DNA of 64,000 bases from Margaritifera margaritifera. Taxonomy: Eukaryota; Mollusca; Bivalvia; Unionida; Margaritiferidae. Each line of letters begins with the position of its first letter. The first letter of the stretch is position 1. A program made the position numbers and the translations under genes. The notes below the pieces were generated by a model, which was not told where the DNA came from, did not search any database, and was given only the letters and a program-made list of their open reading frames with translations. Shown here in pieces: positions 58,991 to 64,000 of the stretch. The stretch lies in the NCBI GenBank assembly GCA_029931535.1, contig JAQPZY010001660.1, positions 3,125,001 to 3,189,000 on the forward strand, written 5' to 3'.

Positions 58991-60120
58991 TCAAACCTCC
59001 ATCATAAGATGAACCTCTATATCTTCTGTTGTTGGCATTGTTACATACCTGTCTTACGTTTGGCATATTATGTTAGGGTGTTGTCTGTCAGTCTGTTAAC
59101 ATTGTCTGGCCCATAATTTTGTAACAGTTGGAAAAACTTTGATGACTTTTTAGTCAAGTATATATCATGACTAGACAGTTATATGCATAGTCCATGGCTC
59201 AAGGTCAAGGTAACAACAAAGGATAATGTAAGTTAATGGCTTGCTTCCTTATTACTTTTTAACCTCTACTGATATTTTGATATAACTTTACCCAGGTCCA
59301 CACCTTATCATACAGTAGTCAGGTCCATGGCTCATAGGTCAAGGTCATTAGAAGAGAAAAGATCACAAGATGGGTGTATCATGTGCTGTATGTGGTACTC
59401 TTGTTTCACTACTTGGTACTGTGGGTTATCTCCAGTGTTTGTGTACCATCCATCGTTGGCAATTTAAGCAAGGTGGCATTTAGGGTGTGAAGAAAAACAA
59501 GTCTGACTCATGAGTGACTTGTCTCTGCATTGTGAAATTGTTCATGCAGATGGAACAATTTTGTGATACTGCTATTAAAAGACAGTGGCTGAAAATGGCT
59601 TTCATTGTGTAAAAAGAAAAGATGTTTGTATGAGTCATCATGAATCATAATTACCAACACAAAATACTAATAAAGCACTGATTATCTCAAATGCTTCCTA
59701 CTATCTCTATGTAATCTACATGTATATAACTGTATCAAATATATCTATATGTAATGCATATATATCTGTCTGTCTGTCTGTCTGTCTGTCTGTGTAATCT
59801 ATCTGAGTATCTATTGTGTAACAAGTAATTCTTGCTGCAGTACATATTTAAAACTGAACATGGATTATTTTATTTTATGTATATATTTTCTTCTAGGTTA
59901 AAGGATTAAACAATAATGATTTTAGGCATAGGTTTTAAATGACTTGTGCAAAAAATCTGGTCAAAAATAGCAGTGATTAAAAAAAACACCTGTATAATAA
60001 CTATCTACCTAACTGTCTATCTATCAGTCAGGTGATGGAGATGTCCTGGTTCAAAAGAAGGAATGTGCAAATTTATAACCCAGGAAGTTCCAGATTTAAC
60101 ATTAAAAAATAAATTAGCAA

Positions 60121-60223
<103 letters not shown>

Positions 60224-60968
60224 TGAATAAGTAAAGAAGATGCTTGATCCTTTCTCATTCTTATTCTCTCTCTGAACCTAATACTTTTCATTTGGTTTGC
60301 AAAGGGATAGGGTTCAGTGCAAGTAAACAATGATAGATTAACCATAATTTCATGATTTAACAATGCAAATGCAGTCTCTTGAGTCCCACATTTTAGAAGT
60401 ACCGGTAGTTCCTGCAAGTTTGTTTAAAAAACTATTGTTAACAATTATGTGTAACTTACTTTATTTTTAAGATGTTTCAGGTAATTGTGGAAATTCTAGA
60501 ACACATTCTTAAGATCAGTACAGTTCATATCTTTAAGAAATTCAGACAGTAATAGAACACATTGTTTCATTAGAAAAAAAAACTGTTTGTCATTTTAGCC
60601 AATGATCCAATTTATAATGTGTTCGCAGTTATAAGCCTCCTTTGGTCATTCATCAGAAAGAAACAAAGAGAATGGTAGTTGTTTATTATGCAGGAAGTGG
60701 TGAGGAAATCTTTGTTTCTTTCATCTGGTCACCAAATATTACTGGAGGGATAAATATTTCATACATTTATCTATACCTCATATATTTTCTGCTTTTATTC
60801 CTTTTATTTTTGGTGAAATAATTCCCATAGCAACTATAATATTAATGCAAATTCCCTTTGTAAACATAACATTAACATACAAAATAGAGATAAATTATTC
60901 GTATGAATGGGATGCCTCCAGCAGTAGCAATTTGTAGAAGTAGCGGCCTACTTCTGGCAAAATCATAA

Positions 60969-61517
60969 GATGGTAACTTGTGTATGATATATTCAATACA
61001 GTACATTGATGGTAACTTGTGTGCAATATATTCAATACAGTACATTAATGGTAACTTGTGTACGATATATTCAATACAGTACATTGATGGTAACTTGTGT
61101 ACAATATATTCAATACAGTACATTGATGGTAACTTGCATACGATATATTCAAAACAGTACATTGATGGTAACTTGCGTACGATATATTCAATACAGTACA
61201 TTGATGGTAACGCGTACGATATATTCAATACAGTACATTGATGGTAACTTGCGTACGATATATTCAATACAGTACATTGATGGTAACCTGCGTACGATAT
61301 ATTCAATACAGTACATTGATGGTAACTTGCGTACGATATATTCAATACAGTACATTGATGGTAACTTGCGTACGATATATTCAATACAATCCATTGATGG
61401 TAACTTGTGTACGATATATTCATTACAGTGCATTGATGGTAACTTGTGTACAATATATTCAATACAGTGCATTGATGGTAACTTGTGTACAAGATATTCA
61501 ATACAGTACATTGATGG
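60969..61517. repeat. 39-bp minisatellite (unit 2)
   Basis: Same copy number and variant order as 55766-56315 apart from a few substitutions. Confidence 0.96.
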
Positions 61518-61730
61518 CATTGACAAACACAGTATACAAGGTTTCAAATCAATCCAGCAAAATTATGGTGGACATAACAGTGGCCAATGTCTCCTAAATT
61601 TCCAGATAATATGTCTTGTATGGGACATAAAAAATGCTTCTTTGGGAAAAGAATACTGTTCTAATTGATGCCTGAATGAAATATTGTTCATCTTTGGTGG
61701 CCTTTGCCATTGACTTATGAGTGGTGCAAC

Positions 61731-61994
61731 ATTGATCACTAATTATACAGCAGAGTTCTTCCTGATTTGTGTTGTTTATTTGACTCCAAGACATCTCATG
61801 CCATGCTTAATTACTGGTGTGCAGAAGTTAGGATGATTCCTAATGTGTAATTGTTATCTCTTTTCTGCCAACTTTAATTGTTTGCTTCCTACAGATAGAG
61901 ACAGTTGATACTCTCATGTTACTTTGATCAATGCAGCTGGTTAATCAGTTCATTTAGAGAAGTCGGAATCCAAATTCTAGTATAGAGTGCAGTA
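61731..61994. other. Unannotated DNA
   Basis: Single-copy-looking sequence right of the duplication; nothing recognised. Confidence 0.5.
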
Positions 61995-62200
61995 TTTACT
62001 CACTTATAAGTTAGATCCAATTGTAAACTTCATAGACCCAGATCTGCCATTGCATAATGTGCCTGCAGATCTAGGTCTGTGCAGTTTGTTAGGAGCAATC
62101 AGTAGACAAACAATATATACCCTGATCTGCTGGCACATTATGCAATGGCAGATCAGGGTCTGTGTTGTTTGCAGTTGGACCTGACTTACAAGTGAGTATA
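61995..62200. mobile_element. Palindromic MITE family 1, full-length copy
   Basis: Left end TTTACTCACTTATAAGTTAG, right end CCTGACTTACAAGTGAGTATA. Two internal hairpins are visible: CAGATCTGCCATTGCATAAT with its partner ending GCAGATCTAGG, and CTGATCTGCTGGCACATTAT with GCAATGGCAGATCAG. It is the best preserved two-hairpin copy. Confidence 0.92.
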
Positions 62201-62692
62201 GATTTTTGGTCAATGTATTACCTTAGCAACATGTTAGTGGCAAATTAAGTGGGACTTTATGTATGTATATCAAGTTTATTTTTATATATGTCTCAATTAT
62301 CACATCTGGAGTAAATTGTTCTACATGATGTAATGGATCAAGATGCACACAGGGCTACCATTCTATTACTTAAGAGGTTACAGATTAACCTGTTCTCAAT
62401 ACAATCTCCTCTTTAATTAAGAGACTACTTGTCTTAAGAGACTACAAAATTTGATCTGGTATATGATTTCCTCAAAAAACCTGTATTAAAGGACTCACTG
62501 TATTTAGTTTCTGTATTTATAGAACAATATTTGGTGGCATTTCCTTGATAATCTATTAAAACAGGTCTCATTGTATATGCTTGATCCTACTATATGAACT
62601 AGTACTTGTACTACTACCACCACTAACCACTGATGATGATGATGATTGTGGTGTTGATAATTATAAAAATTATGATGATTATTATTATTTTT
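62201..62692. other. Unannotated DNA
   Basis: Nothing recognised except (GAT)n and (ATT)n patches at about 62630-62690. Confidence 0.5.
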
Positions 62693-63065
62693 TACAGTCC
62701 TTCCTCATTATAGTGCTGTCCATAAGAGCCATAGAGTATACTGCCTTGTAATGAAACTGCCTTATAATGAAGTACATGATACAGTATTCCCTCATTATAA
62801 TGCTGTCCATGGGAGCCATAAATTATACTACCTTAAAATGAGACCACCTCATAATGAAGTACATGATACATATACAGTATTCCTTCATTATAATGCTGTC
62901 CATGGGAGCCATAAATTATACTACCTTAAAATGAGACCACCTCATAATGAAGTACATGATACATACAATTTTACTACCACCTAATGAAATGAGACCCATG
63001 ACTATACTCACCATATCATGAGAACCATGTTATAATGAAGGGCCTTATAGTGAGGGAATCCTGTA
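62693..63065. mobile_element. pogo-like MITE with tandemly repeated left end
   Basis: Flanked by TA on both sides (62693-62694 and 63064-63065). Left terminus CAGTCCTTCCTCATTATAGTG; right terminus CCTTATAGTGAGGGAATCCTG, an imperfect inverted repeat. CAGT...CCTC...TATAGTG ends with TA duplication are typical of pogo/Tigger (Tc1-mariner superfamily) elements. The left part occurs three times in tandem (62695-62781, 62782-62874, 62875-62966). No transposase. Confidence 0.8.
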
Positions 63066-64000
63066 TTATTATGTCAGTAGCAATCAGTCAGTCAACTTTT
63101 ATTTCGGAATGAACAAAAAAAAAAAATTTTTTTTATTGCAAAACATTTGTTTGCAGAGCATTGGTAAAAATAATGTGACCTTCGACATACTCATATTCAA
63201 GAGGGCTAAATCCCTTAATTAAAGTATATAATTTTCACTGTTGCCTGTTGAAGAATGAGAGACATGAGATAGCTCTCTGTATGTTACCAATGATATATTA
63301 TTGTGTCTCAGGTTTTTCCAGGATCTAAGACATAAGCCCAGACACTTAGTTGGTTAATGGTCATTTAGCAAAATTAGATTTCAGAATTAAGGGTGGCAAA
63401 TAATCAATATTGTCTGGCAGCCTGGAACAAGTTAGAAATTTTGCTGGACAAATAAACTTTTCTGTCACTTGCTTTTATTGAGAATTCGAGACAAAATACA
63501 GATTTGCGTACATTTTCATAACAATCTTGAAATAGAATAAGGCTGTTTGTTCATATTTCCAGCCCTGAAATTAAGCCGATAATGTACAGTGTGCAGGTCT
63601 TTATCTTTTGGTGCCTGCAGTGTATCACACAAGATTTGCTTCTCAAAGTCAAAGTACAGGGACCAGACACAGACAGTTTGCTTCCTCAAACTTCATTAAG
63701 GACACATTAGTCCATACATTTGAATCTTCAAGAGTAGGTTGTGATTCTTTTCAGTTGGCAGCAAGACAAATTTTAATTTGGATAAGGTATAAAAAGTATG
63801 TATTAGTGTGTTGGGTTGCAATTTAAGCCTAAGAATTCACCAATACAGAAATTAGTGTCTGAAAGTCTGTAGAAATGGTCAAGTTGATCTCAGTGTGTAA
63901 GAATATTGCTAGCTGTGTCTTGCTTTTAACAGAGATCCAGCCTTGAGGGGGCAAAATACAGTAGAACATGGTTTGTCCATATCTTGCTCATCTGGTTCGC
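63066..64000. other. Unannotated DNA
   Basis: A10/T8 patch at 63115-63136. No gene supported; the 72-codon frame at 63608-63826 has no recognisable domain. Confidence 0.5.

Overview
The window is eukaryotic genomic DNA, AT-rich, dominated by mobile elements and tandem repeats. It holds one clearly intact host gene: a single-exon rhodopsin-class peptide GPCR (2939-4381, FMRFamide-receptor-like). The receptor type, tRNA-derived SINEs, DIRS-type tyrosine-recombinase retroelements and the style of the dispersed repeats point to a marine lophotrochozoan, most probably a mollusc. That is inference; no species-diagnostic gene is present.

Layout. 1-2.9 kb: upstream of the GPCR, with two shuffled fragments of the receptor's own coding sequence (816-882 inverted, 893-978 direct) between 40-bp direct repeats, then a SINE abutting half of a fold-back MITE. 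2.9-4.4 kb: the GPCR. 5.9-10.8 kb: a 3'-truncated DIRS element (copy A). 10.8-16.1 kb: two families of diverged tandem repeats (about 170 and 280 bp), a hAT-like MITE with 8-bp target duplications and a (CA)n tract. 16.35 kb: a reversed SINE.

17.4-23.7 kb: the least conventional part. It is a decayed, very AT-rich block of at least eight gene remnants on both strands (minus, then plus, then minus), including an HNH endonuclease remnant of the type common in large DNA viruses, coiled-coil proteins and small single-TM proteins. In-frame-like tandem repeats have expanded inside the dead genes. I read it as an endogenised virus-like or very large DNA mobile element; I cannot name its family.

23.7-25.3 kb: a 142-bp tandem array and (TA)n. 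25.3-32 kb: nothing recognisable. 32-33.8 kb: an inverted SINE pair and the 3' end of a LINE. 33.77-39.53 kb: a structurally complete but mutated DIRS element (copy B), with inverted terminal repeats, an internal complementary region, and gag-like, RT, RNase H, MT-like and YR regions. 39.5-50.5 kb: mostly unannotated DNA with several copies of a palindromic MITE family, small tandem repeats and a 49-bp minisatellite of about 17 copies. 50.9-51.6 kb: the 3' end of a second LINE on the minus strand. 51.4-61.7 kb: a near-identical head-to-tail duplication of about 5.1 kb, whose 79-bp length difference is accounted for by microsatellites and one base. 62-63.1 kb: a full-length palindromic MITE and a pogo-like MITE.

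No operon-like or pathway relationship exists among the host features. The genes that belong together are those inside each mobile element.
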